Assembly (NCBI GenBank): GCA_910579145.1
Contig: CAJTTQ010000022.1
Span: forward strand, 11,568 to 37,889
Source of the DNA: an uncultured Eubacterium sp.
GTDB lineage: Bacteria > Bacillota > Clostridia > Lachnospirales > Lachnospiraceae
DNA: 26,322 nt
Reading direction: 5' to 3'
Positions within the stretch are counted from its first letter, which is position 1; every line of letters begins with the position of its first letter. The notes beneath the pieces were generated by a model, which was not told the DNA's origin, ran no database searches, and was given only the letters and a program-made list of their open reading frames with translations. Positions 1-8,367 of this stretch are shown in pieces. A program made the translations under genes and the position numbers.

Positions 1-22
1 GCCCTTCTCCCCCCAAATGCTC

Positions 23-516
23 CTATTTCACTGTCACGATTTTCTGTACCCTGCTGTCCTCTGTTATCATTAAACAGCCATTCGCTCTGAAAAATCTCAG
101 TTGCCTGATAGTACCTTTTTCAATCAATGGTTTGATGAATGGGTGAATAGGAACCTCCCTGTCTGTACCAGCCTCTGTCTTCATACCCCCAATCAGCTTA
201 TTTTCATCAAGAAATACATTCTCTACCCTCAAAGCCGCCACCTCCGATGGTCGAAAACCTGTATAAATACCTATGAGAATCATATCGGCAAACAACTTTT
301 TTCAGATAAATCATATGGATTTGCATGATATGACACCAAAGCTTTTTCTGCCTCCTGTCTGGTCTGGAAATAACCAAGGTTCTTAACCCTCTGAACCTGT
401 TTTTCCTTCTGCTCATCATACTCATACCCCACTGTTATACGCACACGATAAGGTTTTTTCTTCTTCCCCTTTATGCTGGTAATATTACCGCATCCGTTTC
501 CACGTTGTCTTGGCAT
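23..516 (-). pseudogene. Decayed tyrosine site-specific integrase
   Basis: Remnant of a phage/ICE-type tyrosine recombinase. The N-terminal part starts at an ATG at 516 behind a GGGGG ribosome site and begins MPRQRGNGCGNITSIKGKKK, an arm-type DNA-binding domain with basic residues and a GYEYDEQK strand. After about 77 residues (near 280-300) the frame breaks. The adjacent frame continues with FADMILIGIYTGFRPSEVAAL, the catalytic-domain segment holding the first active-site Arg (GFRPSE). The whole core-binding domain expected between them is missing, so this is an internal deletion with frame change and not a simple frameshift. The downstream part ends at a stop near 23 without a recognisable HxxR box or catalytic Tyr. 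It should be inactive. The identity as an integrase is secure; the parent element is unknown. Confidence 0.8.
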
Positions 517-755
517 ACAAATGCCCCCTTTCATTTTAATAAAAAAAATTTTATAAAAAGTTACATCCTGTATGCCCGACCACACAATATACTCTCAAAC
601 ATTACATTACATTTCATCTCAGTCTTGTCAGTTTTTTGCGTGTATCACTATTTTCTGCATGTTCCGAAACCCCGGATACCAGCCTGAAAAATCCCCCGTA
701 AGACCTAATGATTTTCATCTGGTCTTATAGCAGGTCTTACAGCGTCTTATAGCAC
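517..755. other. Intergenic stretch with short tandem repeats
   Basis: No convincing gene lies here. Three near-identical 11-12 bp units sit in tandem at 721-732, 733-743 and 744-754 (GGTCTTATAGCA, GGTCTTACAGC, GTCTTATAGCA). An inverted copy of their core, TAAGACC, lies at 699-705. Being upstream of an integrase remnant, they could be leftover integrase-arm or excisionase sites, but this is inference from position only. The stretch next to the integrase start (535-560) is a plain A/T run. Confidence 0.5.
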
Positions 756-798
756 AAAAAAAGAGAGCAAACCAGACAAAACCAAATCCGATTTGCTC
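756..798 (-). terminator. Rho-independent terminator after the GGGtGRT operon
   Basis: On the minus strand GAGCAAA (792-798) pairs with TTTGCTC (765-771), followed by TC and seven T residues (756-762). The 20-nt loop has further pairing potential (AAATC/GATTT). It lies about 70 bp after the GGGtGRT stop codon. Confidence 0.6.
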
Positions 799-858
799 CC
801 GTATTTACAAGGGTTCTAAGCCATTTTACTAGCACTTCCAATGGCAATTAAAATTCCC

Positions 859-881
859 AAGGGCAATTAAAAATTGCCCTT
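859..881. repeat. Perfect palindrome overlapping the GGGtGRT stop codon
   Basis: AAGGGCAATT (859-868) and AATTGCCCTT (872-881) form a perfect 10-bp stem with a 3-nt loop. The stop codon of the minus-strand GGGtGRT gene lies inside it. A partial direct copy (GGCAATTAAAATT) follows at 843-855. There is no T run, so it may stabilise the 3' end or aid termination together with the hairpin at 756-798. Confidence 0.6.
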
Positions 882-1877
882 GTCCGCCGCTTCCTGGATC
901 GAAACCGCTACCGCTACCGTCATACCAACCATCGGGTTATTTCCTGCGCCGATGAGTCCCATCATCTCAACGTGTGCCGGTACGGACGAAGAACCTGCGA
1001 ACTGCGCGTCGCTGTGCATACGTCCGAGTGTATCCGTCATGCCGTAAGAAGCCGGGCCTGCTGCCATATTGTCCGGGTGGAGCGTACGTCCGGTTCCACC
1101 GCCGGATGCTACGGAGAAATACTTCTTATCCTGCTCGAGGCATTCCTTTTTATATGTACCTGCTACCGGGTGCTGGAAACGGGTCGGGTTCGTCGAGTTA
1201 CCTGTGATCGAAACGTCCACGCCCTCTCTGTGCATGATCGCAACGCCTTCCTGCACATCATTCGCGCCATAGCAGTTTACTTTGGAGCGGAGTCCTTCGG
1301 AATATGAAATGCGGGACACCTCTTTCACCGTATTCGTATACGGGTCGTACTCGGTCTCGACAAACGTAAAGCCGTTGATACGGGAAATGATCTGTGCCGC
1401 GTCTTTTCCCAGTCCGTTCAAAATGACGCGGAGAGGTTTTTTACGCACTTTGTTTGCTTTCTCAGCAATTCCGATCGCGCCTTCCGCTGCGGCAAACGAC
1501 TCATGGCCGGCAAGGAAACAGAAGCACTCGGTCTCTTCCTCGAGGAGCATCTTGCCCAGGTTTCCATGTCCCAAACCTACTTTACGGGTATCGGCAACCG
1601 AACCCGGGATACAAAATGCCTGCAGTCCCTCTCCGATTGCTGCGGCTGCGTCCGCTGCCCTCTTGCAGCCCTTTTTGATCGCGATCGCAGCGCCTACCGT
1701 GTAAGCCCAGCACGCGTTCTCAAAACAGATCGGCTGAATGCCTTTGATCTGATCGTATACGTTCAGACCGGCATCTTTCGTGATCTTCTCCGCCTCTTCA
1801 ATCGAGGAGATGCCGTATTCGTTCAACACGCTGTTGATTTTATCTATTCTTCTTTCATATGATTCAAATAAAGCCAT
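867..1877 (-). CDS. GGGtGRT family protein
   Basis: A 336-residue soluble protein of the GGGtGRT family, named after the motif seen here at residues 259-265 (ASGGGTGRTLHPDN). The family is found in Clostridia and some other anaerobes. Its biochemical function is not established. The protein has Gly/Ala-rich segments and eight cysteines (residues 51, 56, 71, 89, 118, 120, 202 and 246), the CFC at 118-120 being notable beside an Fe-S scaffold partner. The start has a full ribosome site (AGGAGGT, 9 nt before ATG). It lies 20 bp after a NifU-like gene and shares its promoter at 2648-2676. The pairing with a NifU-like scaffold suggests a metal-cluster-linked role, which is inference. Confidence 0.9.
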   Translation of the reverse strand: MALFESYERRIDKINSVLNEYGISSIEEAEKITKDAGLNVYDQIKGIQPICFENACWAYTVGAAIAIKKGCKRAADAAAAIGEGLQAFCIPGSVADTRKVGLGHGNLGKMLLEEETECFCFLAGHESFAAAEGAIGIAEKANKVRKKPLRVILNGLGKDAAQIISRINGFTFVETEYDPYTNTVKEVSRISYSEGLRSKVNCYGANDVQEGVAIMHREGVDVSITGNSTNPTRFQHPVAGTYKKECLEQDKKYFSVASGGGTGRTLHPDNMAAGPASYGMTDTLGRMHSDAQFAGSSSVPAHVEMMGLIGAGNNPMVGMTVAVAVSIQEAADKGNF

Positions 1878-1897
1878 TATTTCGTTACCTCCTTTTA

Positions 1898-2605
1898 TTA
1901 TTTTGCGACTTCTTCATCCGTTCTCGGATCGATGAGCTTAACGGCGTCATCCACACGGCCATACTGACCGCAGGCTTTCTCGTAAGCCGTATTCGGGTCA
2001 TCACCCTTCTTGATAAAGTCAGTCATTTTACCGAGGCTAACGAATTTATAACCAATGATCAAATCATCTTTGTCCAAAGCAATAGCTGTTACATAACCCT
2101 CTGCCATCTCCAGATAGCGCGGGCCTTTTTTGAGCGTACCGTACATTGTACCAACCTGGGAACGAAGACCTTTTCCGAGATCTTCCAGACCGGCGCCGAT
2201 GGCAAGACCGTCCTCCGAAAAAGCACTCTGGGAACGTCCGTAAACGATCTGAAGGAACAACTCTCTCATCGCTGTATTGATCGCGTCGCACACAAGGTCG
2301 GTGTTCAGCGCTTCAAGCACCGTGCGTCCCGGAAGGATCTCGGCAGCCATCGCTGCGGAATGCGTCATACCGGAACAGCCGATCGTCTCTACGAGAGCTT
2401 CCTGGATGATACCTTCTTTTACATTAAGAGTCAGTTTGCAGGCTCCCTGCTGCGGTGCGCACCAGCCTACACCGTGTGTAAAACCGGAAATGTCTTTAAC
2501 TTCTTTCGCCTTTACCCATTTTGCTTCTTCTGGGATCGGTGCGCAGCCGTGGCTGACACCCTGAGCAACTGGGCACATGTTTTCTACTTCCTGTGAATAA
2601 ATCAT
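1898..2605 (-). CDS. NifU/IscU-like iron-sulfur cluster scaffold protein
   Basis: A 235-residue protein with the IscU/NifU N-terminal fold signature IGCSGMTHSAAMAAEILPGR (from about residue 75), which resembles the GCSGM-type cluster ligand loop of Fe-S assembly scaffolds. Other cysteines are in CPVAQG, HGCAP, GWCAPQQGAC, LVCDA and KACGQ. It is longer than classical IscU (about 130 residues), with extra sequence at both ends. In this subfamily the gene sits directly before GGGtGRT, as here. No cysteine desulfurase or other suf/isc gene is visible nearby. The start is ATG with AAAGGAG 11 nt upstream. It is the first gene of a two-gene operon with a consensus sigma-A type promoter. Confidence 0.85.
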   Translation of the reverse strand: MIYSQEVENMCPVAQGVSHGCAPIPEEAKWVKAKEVKDISGFTHGVGWCAPQQGACKLTLNVKEGIIQEALVETIGCSGMTHSAAMAAEILPGRTVLEALNTDLVCDAINTAMRELFLQIVYGRSQSAFSEDGLAIGAGLEDLGKGLRSQVGTMYGTLKKGPRYLEMAEGYVTAIALDKDDLIIGYKFVSLGKMTDFIKKGDDPNTAYEKACGQYGRVDDAVKLIDPRTDEEVAK

Positions 2606-2647
2606 GTCGATTGTAACTCCTTTCTTACCTCTTCAAATTCTCACTTA

Positions 2648-2676
2648 ATCGTACAATATTTTGCTAAAATTGTCAA
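2648..2676 (-). promoter_or_regulatory. Sigma-A type promoter of the NifU-like/GGGtGRT operon
   Basis: On the minus strand TTGACA (2671-2676) is followed by a 17-bp spacer and TACGAT (2648-2653). The -35 box is a full consensus match and overlaps the stop codon of the upstream beta-helix gene, so the operon can be transcribed independently of the long operon before it. The leader is about 35 nt. Confidence 0.75.
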
Positions 2677-3338
2677 TATTTCTGCACGATTTCGCCCTGT
2701 TTCTTATAAATACTCCCGCCCGGCACGTATCCGCGCACCGAAGAGAGCGGATATACGTTTGTGTGGCTGCCGATCACCGTGCCGGGATTTAAAATGCTGC
2801 CGCATCCGACCTCGACAAAACTGCCGAGAACGGCGCCCATTTTCTTCCGGCCGGTCTTCACCTTTTCGCCGCCGCAGCGGATCTCCACGAGCGTCTTATC
2901 CGACTTGACATTGGAGGTGATCGAACCGGCTCCCATATGGGACTTATAGCCGAGCAGCGAATCCCCGACGTAATTGTAGTGGGGTACCTGCACGCCGTCG
3001 AACAGGATGACATTTTTCAGTTCCGTGGAATTTCCCACGACGGCCCCTTTCCCGACGATCGCATTCCCGCGGATAAACGCGCAGTGCCTCACCTCGGCCT
3101 CCTCGTCGATGATAGCCGGCCCGTTCAGGCACGCGCTCGGGGCTACGACGGCGCTCTTCGCGATCCATATATCATCCCCGCGCCGTTCAAACCTCTCCGC
3201 CGGAAGCCGTTCTCCCAGTCTGACGATAAACTCCCCGATATGGGGCAGTACGTCATACGGATATTCATACTGCGCGATCAGCTCCCAAGCGATCGTCTTC
3301 TGGTCCTCAAATAACTCGATGTTCGTCAACTCTTTCAC
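2673..3338 (-). CDS. Left-handed beta-helix (hexapeptide) protein, GlmU C-terminal-like
   Basis: A 221-residue protein built mostly of hexapeptide repeats (for example SAVVAPSACLNGPAIIDEEA, GNAIVGKGAVVGNSTELKN, GSFVEVGCGSILNPGTVIGS), the left-handed beta-helix fold of GlmU-type acyl/nucleotidyl transferases. Homologues are often labelled UDP-N-acetylglucosamine pyrophosphorylase. However, the nucleotidyltransferase domain with its Gly-rich NTP loop is absent, so pyrophosphorylase activity is unlikely. The exact substrate is unknown; acyl or sugar-nucleotide transfer is inference. The start is GTG at 3338. Its GTGA overlaps the topB stop, so translation is probably coupled, with the ribosome site GGAGAG inside the end of topB. 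It is the last gene of the ung-to-topB run. Confidence 0.8.
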   Translation of the reverse strand: MKELTNIELFEDQKTIAWELIAQYEYPYDVLPHIGEFIVRLGERLPAERFERRGDDIWIAKSAVVAPSACLNGPAIIDEEAEVRHCAFIRGNAIVGKGAVVGNSTELKNVILFDGVQVPHYNYVGDSLLGYKSHMGAGSITSNVKSDKTLVEIRCGGEKVKTGRKKMGAVLGSFVEVGCGSILNPGTVIGSHTNVYPLSSVRGYVPGGSIYKKQGEIVQKY

Positions 3339-5545
3339 GCTTTGCTCTCCTTTTCTTTCTTTTTACCGGGAGAATAATACTCCCTGGCCGCGTTACAATA
3401 AGAACGCAGCTGCGCTTTGTTATCCGTTCCTTTTACCTTACCGACCTGCACGCTGACAAAGTCGGTCAGTTTCCCCATGTACTCCGCCTCGCTGATGCCG
3501 CCTTCCGAAACCCCGGTCAGGCCCTTTTCCCAGCTCGCCGTCAATTTGGGACTGAGCATCGCTGGTATCGCGTAGCGGACGATGCCGCAGACGAGTTCTC
3601 CTTTTAAGGTCGGCGTAATGATCTGCGTCTTCTTATTCAGGTTCAGATAGGAAATATGGAACAGCTTCTTCAGGATCTCCGCCCGCGTCGCACTTGTCCC
3701 GATACCGCTTCCCTTGATCATCGCGCGCAGCTCCTCATCCTCAATGAGCTGTCCGGCATTTTCCATCGCCAGAATGATCGACCCCGAATTGTAGCGTTTC
3801 GGCGGGGACGTCTCGCCCTCCTTGATACTCATACCGCCGATCGCGCATTTCATCCCCTTTTTCAGCCGGGGAAGCAGAGAATTCGTCTCCGGCTGTTCCT
3901 CGTCTTTTTCCTTTTTCTGTGCAAATGAATATTTCGTAACCGGCAAAAAGCCTTCTTCCACCAGTACTTTCTGCGATGTGTGGAACCGTTCCCTGTGCAT
4001 GTGCACATTTTTCACAGTAATTTCCGCCTTCGTATTTTGCCCTGCGCGCTCCATGTGCGCTTCGCGTGCACCGTTCTCTTGCACATCCTGCACGTTGTGC
4101 GCATTTGGCACATTGTGCGTATTCTGCGCATTATCTACCGCCAGCACGACATTGATCTTCTGGTACACGGCCGGCGGGTAAAAGATGCTGAGAAACCGGC
4201 GGACAATGACTTCATACATTCGGGCGGATACAGGTTTCAGCGATTTCAGCGCCGACAATCCCTGCCCGGTTGGTATGATGGCGTAGTGGTCGGTAATCTT
4301 TTTGTCATCGACATAGCGCGTCTTTTCCAGCTTTTCAAAACTTTTCATGCGCGCGATCTCCCGCAGATACGGGAGGGCGGGTTCATACCCCTGCAGTCCT
4401 TTCAACTGCTTCGTGATCTCCTTCGCCACTGCGCTGCTGAGCACCCTGGCGTCGGTACGGGGATATGTCACCAGCTTCTTTTCATACAGTTCCTGCACGA
4501 TCTGGAGCGTCTCGTCCGGACTGATCTTAAACAATTTGGATGACAGGTTTTGCATCTCGGCCAGATTAAACAAAAGAGGCGGATTTTTCTTTTCCTTCTT
4601 TTTCTCCACCGACTCGACCACAGCCTCCCGCTCCTCCGACTTCAGTTCCCGGATGAGCGCATTCGCCGTCTCCTCGTCCAAAAAACCATTCTCCTTATAT
4701 AACTTCGGGGACTGGAAATAATGGGACTCCTCGCAGACGCGCCACTCGCCCTCAAACGCGTTCCCGCTCTCGCCCGCTTCAACTCCCGCTTGTTCGCCCG
4801 CTTCCCCTCCGGCCCCACCGGAAAGTCCCTGCGGGGAAAAAGAACCAATCACCCGGTAAAACGGAGTTTTCACAAATTTTCGGATCTCCCATTCCCGCGA
4901 AACGACCATGCCGAGTACACAGGTCATGACGCGGCCGACCGAAACCGACGTCCACTTTTTTCCCTCTACGTTGTCATTGAGCCAGCCGCCGTATTTCAGC
5001 GACAGGGCGCGGGAAAAATTGATCCCCATCAGATAATCTTCTTTGGCCCGCAGATAGGCGGACGCACTGAGGTTATCGTAGGCTGACAGCGGTTTTGCCT
5101 CCCGGATGCCGCGCAGAATCTCATCTTCAGTCTGGGAATCGATCCAAACCCGGAACTTCTTCTTCGTTTCCGGCACCTGCGCCATCTCATCCACCAGACG
5201 GTATATGTATTCTCCCTCGCGCCCGGAATCGGTGCAGACGTAGATTGCCTCCACATCGGGACGGTTTAACAGTCCCTTTACGGTCTCAAACTGCTTTCTC
5301 ACATCGGGAATGACTTCGTAACGGAATGTTTCCGGCAGAAAGGGAAGCGTCTCAAATGCCCACTTTTTATAGGCGGGATCATACACCTCCGGGTAACTCA
5401 TCGTGATCAGATGCCCGACACACCACGTCACGACACTGTCCTCCGACTCGATGAACCCGTCGCCCCGCCGTCCCCTGACATGCAGTACCCTCGCGAATTC
5501 CTGCGCCACACTCGGTTTTTCAGCGATAAATAATTTCTTCCCCAT
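3335..5545 (-). CDS. topB: DNA topoisomerase III (type IA)
   Basis: A 736-residue type IA topoisomerase that relaxes or decatenates DNA through a 5'-phosphotyrosine intermediate. The Toprim domain is at residues 1-145, with Glu9 (AEKPS) and the acidic TDSGREGE motif (105-112). The catalytic tyrosine is Tyr361 in KKLVTYPRTDAR. The SGIGTSATRAEI motif (613-624) is typical of TopB. Two low-complexity insertions are unusual: a Gly/Glu/Ala-rich one at about 239-265 and an Asn/His/Val/Gln-rich one at about 472-515 (NTHNVPNAHNVQDVQ). There is no C-terminal zinc-finger cysteine array. The gene starts 4 bp after the LUD gene stop, and its end overlaps the next gene by 4 bp. The ribosome site is weak, so translational coupling is likely. 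Confidence 0.95.
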   Translation of the reverse strand: MGKKLFIAEKPSVAQEFARVLHVRGRRGDGFIESEDSVVTWCVGHLITMSYPEVYDPAYKKWAFETLPFLPETFRYEVIPDVRKQFETVKGLLNRPDVEAIYVCTDSGREGEYIYRLVDEMAQVPETKKKFRVWIDSQTEDEILRGIREAKPLSAYDNLSASAYLRAKEDYLMGINFSRALSLKYGGWLNDNVEGKKWTSVSVGRVMTCVLGMVVSREWEIRKFVKTPFYRVIGSFSPQGLSGGAGGEAGEQAGVEAGESGNAFEGEWRVCEESHYFQSPKLYKENGFLDEETANALIRELKSEEREAVVESVEKKKEKKNPPLLFNLAEMQNLSSKLFKISPDETLQIVQELYEKKLVTYPRTDARVLSSAVAKEITKQLKGLQGYEPALPYLREIARMKSFEKLEKTRYVDDKKITDHYAIIPTGQGLSALKSLKPVSARMYEVIVRRFLSIFYPPAVYQKINVVLAVDNAQNTHNVPNAHNVQDVQENGAREAHMERAGQNTKAEITVKNVHMHRERFHTSQKVLVEEGFLPVTKYSFAQKKEKDEEQPETNSLLPRLKKGMKCAIGGMSIKEGETSPPKRYNSGSIILAMENAGQLIEDEELRAMIKGSGIGTSATRAEILKKLFHISYLNLNKKTQIITPTLKGELVCGIVRYAIPAMLSPKLTASWEKGLTGVSEGGISEAEYMGKLTDFVSVQVGKVKGTDNKAQLRSYCNAAREYYSPGKKKEKESKA

Positions 5546-5549
5546 ACGA

Positions 5550-6191
5550 TCAGTATCCCAGCTCTTCTGCCACCAGGATCACCTTGATCCGGTTCTTCAC
5601 GCCGCTACGTCTCGTGATGACGAGCTGGGAACAGATACATTCTTCGCTGTAGCAGTCCCCGCAGCGGCCAGTTTTCGCGCACGGCGTGTTTTTGTTCAGA
5701 CGCACGGTATTCGGCGGGGACGCCACATCCCGGACGCGCCTCACACCGTCCTCGACCCCGCTCACGACCTTATTCATCCCGGCCAGCACGATCACATGCT
5801 CCGGCCCGTAGCACAGGAAAGACACGCGGTTGGCAAATCCATCGATGTTTACGAGTTCCCCGTCGATCGTGATCGCGTTTGTACTCATGAGAAAATAATC
5901 GCTGTTGATCATTTTCGCCTTCATGTCCCGCATTTCCTCCGGTGTCTTTGCCGCCATGCGGTCATAGACGATACAGTCGCTCTGCCCGATCGCGTCCATG
6001 AGACCGGACTCTTTAAGCGTCATCGAACCGCCGAAGCAGACGCTCGTCCCCGGCGTGAGGAAGCGCTCCATGATGATCTTCACGGCCTCTTCCTTTGTCT
6101 CGGCAAAGTACCCTTCCATATTTCGTTTTTCCAGATTTTTTATGATCGTTTCGGCCTGGTTTTTCCAGGCCTGCAGCTTATGTTCGTTCAT
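5550..6191 (-). CDS. LUD-domain (YkgG/LutC-like, DUF162) protein
   Basis: A 213-residue protein of the lactate-utilisation (LUD) family. Family features include TPGTSVCFGGSMTLKESGLM (46-65), YFLMSTNAITIDGELVNIDG and VIVLAGMNKVVSGVEDGVRR. The C-terminus carries a cysteine-rich stretch, CAKTGRCGDCYSEECICSQL, that could hold a metal or Fe-S cluster. Characterised relatives (LutC/YkgG) work with lutA and lutB in L-lactate oxidation, but no lutA/lutB genes are present here, so the substrate is uncertain. The start overlaps the end of the transglutaminase gene by 14 bp, and topB follows after 4 bp. Its place in a DNA-repair/envelope operon is not explained by the family. Confidence 0.85.
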   Translation of the reverse strand: MNEHKLQAWKNQAETIIKNLEKRNMEGYFAETKEEAVKIIMERFLTPGTSVCFGGSMTLKESGLMDAIGQSDCIVYDRMAAKTPEEMRDMKAKMINSDYFLMSTNAITIDGELVNIDGFANRVSFLCYGPEHVIVLAGMNKVVSGVEDGVRRVRDVASPPNTVRLNKNTPCAKTGRCGDCYSEECICSQLVITRRSGVKNRIKVILVAEELGY

Positions 6192-8367
6192 GTCTTCTTT
6201 CCATCTCCTTTTCTAACACTCTTACCATACTACACTTTCTGAATTTTTTCCACTTCTTTTTCTCAGCATTTTCGCGGATCTGATCCACCAGTTCCAAAAG
6301 ATACGCCATACTTTCCAAGAAAGTTTCCGCCGTGATGCCCTCTTCCCCGAACCGGCTCTCATAAACCGAGAGGACATACCGGCGGGTCTGTTCCTTTTTC
6401 TCTTTTTCCAAAGACGTTCTCAAAAGCAGATGATAATAATCCTTCGTTTGCCAGAATATCTTTTTCGCCAGTCCGCCGCTGTCGTGATAATCCCAGGGCG
6501 CGCCGGTTTCCCGCCAAAAATCCGCCAAGCGGTCATTGACAAACAGAAGTCTCTTCCCATAACTTCCGGTACGCATTTCCCTCTTGATCTTCTCGTAAGT
6601 CCTGCGTCTGCAAAGAAAGACAGCCGTCACCGCGCAGGAACCGCAGACGATCAGAAGCAGGACAATGGAAAGAATCACCGTTCGGTCAAAGAATCCTTTT
6701 GCCCAATTCCGTACCGGATGCCAAAATCCGCCCATTCCGCCCCCAAGTGCCGCACTGACGGGTGTCGGTTCCTCCTGCTCTTTTTCAGTTTGATCCCTGT
6801 GCTCCTGTTTCTGCCGCTCACGCTGGCGTTGTCTCTGCTCCACTTCCCATTCATTTTGCTCCATCAGATCGCCTAACACATACGACGTGACATCCAGCGG
6901 CATCCACCCCTCACGATCGATATAAATTTCGACCCACGCGTGCGCATTGTAATCATACACATCTGTCGTCTCATCGGGAATGATCTTATCTCCGCTTACC
7001 ATATACCCTTCGGCAAGCCTGGCCGGAATCCCCATGATCCGAAAGATCAAAACGGCAGAAGTCGCAAAATGTGTACAATACCCTTTCTTCGTCTGGAACA
7101 AAAACTTCTCCACCTCATCTACCCCGGATTCCATTTTTCCCGGACTCAGACTGTATTGAAATCCATCGCCAAAATAATCCTTCACGATATTGATCGCCTG
7201 CTTCACCGTCTTATGTTTCTTTTTCTGGATGATCTCCTCCGTGATCCGGTCGTACAGTTGCGAACTCATCTCCATCGTATCGAGCCATATGCCGTCCTCA
7301 AATCCCTTTAGGGAGGATAGGCCGGCAGGTCTGCTAAGCAGCTCCTCCTGTTGATCCGCAATGACAGAATACGGCTTATACAGACCCTTATCATACACGT
7401 TTTCCAGTTTGATCTTCTGATCCCAGTCGAAAATATCATCTGCTTTTTCGGCAGCCATATCACTGTCCATCCAAAATCCTTCCCACTCATTATGGTGGTA
7501 CACGGTACCGATAAAGCCGCGGAGAAACAATTTCTCCGCACCAAACGTCTCCTCTGTCTTTATTCTTAATTCTATCGTTCCGTTATAAGTAATATCACCA
7601 TCTTTATTAAATTGTCCAAAATTGATCATATGTCTTTCTTTTTCGGGCACGGAGTCATCTGACAGCCCCGCACCGCCGCCACCTCCGATTGTCACGATCT
7701 GGTCACGGTATTCCCACATCCGCTCACTTACATCCGCCCAGGAAAAAGAAGACGCGACCACAACTGCCGTAACGACCGTACACGCTGATAGGAGAAGAAA
7801 CTGGGGAACATTTCCCCCCCTTCGTCCCATACCGAGAAAAATAATAAGCGAGGCTCCGTACACGATCGTGCACGCCTCATAGGGAACCCCGTCCGCAGCA
7901 ATCGAGGTGATAAACAGAAGAAACGAAGGCAGGGCTGTCACGGCCGCAGGCAGATGTTTTTCATACAGATACAGACTGAGTACCGTCACAAACGCGATAA
8001 CCTGGCATACTGCCAGCTCAACAGACCCCGTTCCCTTCTGGTCCAGGCTCCCCAACGCAAGACCGTACGCCATATTTAGCCGGTATGACAACGTATTCAC
8101 GATCACACAAAAGCCGGGGATAATGATCGTTCTCAAAATAGAGAAACTTAGCAGGCTCAGCAAAAACGAACCGCCAAAGCAAAAAAACTCCCCCCTCTCC
8201 ACCTGCCGGAACAGGGCGCGCAGCGAATAATATATCCCCATCATAAGGCCTATCGGCAGCAAATACAGGGCGTCATTTATTTCTTGGAAATACAATCCGC
8301 TCGAAAGACTCATGCCGCCGCACCAAAGCATGAATATGAGCGGCAATAACTGCATCCGTTTCAACAT
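6178..8367 (-). CDS. Membrane-bound transglutaminase-like protein
   Basis: A 729-residue protein. The N-terminal ~210 residues contain several hydrophobic membrane segments. An extracytoplasmic portion then carries a transglutaminase-like core: Cys431 in KKGYCTHFA, His476 in YNAHAWVEIY and Asp492 in MPLDVTSYV form the expected Cys-His-Asp triad. A Gln/Arg/Glu-rich charged stretch (505-532) precedes a last membrane helix at about 564-586 and a cytoplasmic C-terminal tail. This is the usual architecture of the transglutaminase encoded next to MoxR and DUF58 genes. It overlaps the DUF58 gene by 7 bp and the LUD gene by 14 bp. A role in cell-envelope protein processing or crosslinking is inferred; the substrate is unknown. 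Confidence 0.9.
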   Translation of the reverse strand: MLKRMQLLPLIFMLWCGGMSLSSGLYFQEINDALYLLPIGLMMGIYYSLRALFRQVERGEFFCFGGSFLLSLLSFSILRTIIIPGFCVIVNTLSYRLNMAYGLALGSLDQKGTGSVELAVCQVIAFVTVLSLYLYEKHLPAAVTALPSFLLFITSIAADGVPYEACTIVYGASLIIFLGMGRRGGNVPQFLLLSACTVVTAVVVASSFSWADVSERMWEYRDQIVTIGGGGGAGLSDDSVPEKERHMINFGQFNKDGDITYNGTIELRIKTEETFGAEKLFLRGFIGTVYHHNEWEGFWMDSDMAAEKADDIFDWDQKIKLENVYDKGLYKPYSVIADQQEELLSRPAGLSSLKGFEDGIWLDTMEMSSQLYDRITEEIIQKKKHKTVKQAINIVKDYFGDGFQYSLSPGKMESGVDEVEKFLFQTKKGYCTHFATSAVLIFRIMGIPARLAEGYMVSGDKIIPDETTDVYDYNAHAWVEIYIDREGWMPLDVTSYVLGDLMEQNEWEVEQRQRQRERQKQEHRDQTEKEQEEPTPVSAALGGGMGGFWHPVRNWAKGFFDRTVILSIVLLLIVCGSCAVTAVFLCRRRTYEKIKREMRTGSYGKRLLFVNDRLADFWRETGAPWDYHDSGGLAKKIFWQTKDYYHLLLRTSLEKEKKEQTRRYVLSVYESRFGEEGITAETFLESMAYLLELVDQIRENAEKKKWKKFRKCSMVRVLEKEMERRHERT

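Noticed and set aside
699..754. Possible CRISPR-like repeats
   Set aside because: The units are 11-12 bp, directly abutting and without spacers, so this is not a CRISPR array.
1859..2596. A 245-residue plus-strand open frame opposite the NifU-like gene
   Set aside because: The minus-strand NifU-like gene has motifs, ribosome site and promoter; the opposite frame has none.
5403..6242. A 279-residue plus-strand open frame opposite topB and the LUD gene
   Set aside because: It spans two well supported minus-strand genes and has no family features.
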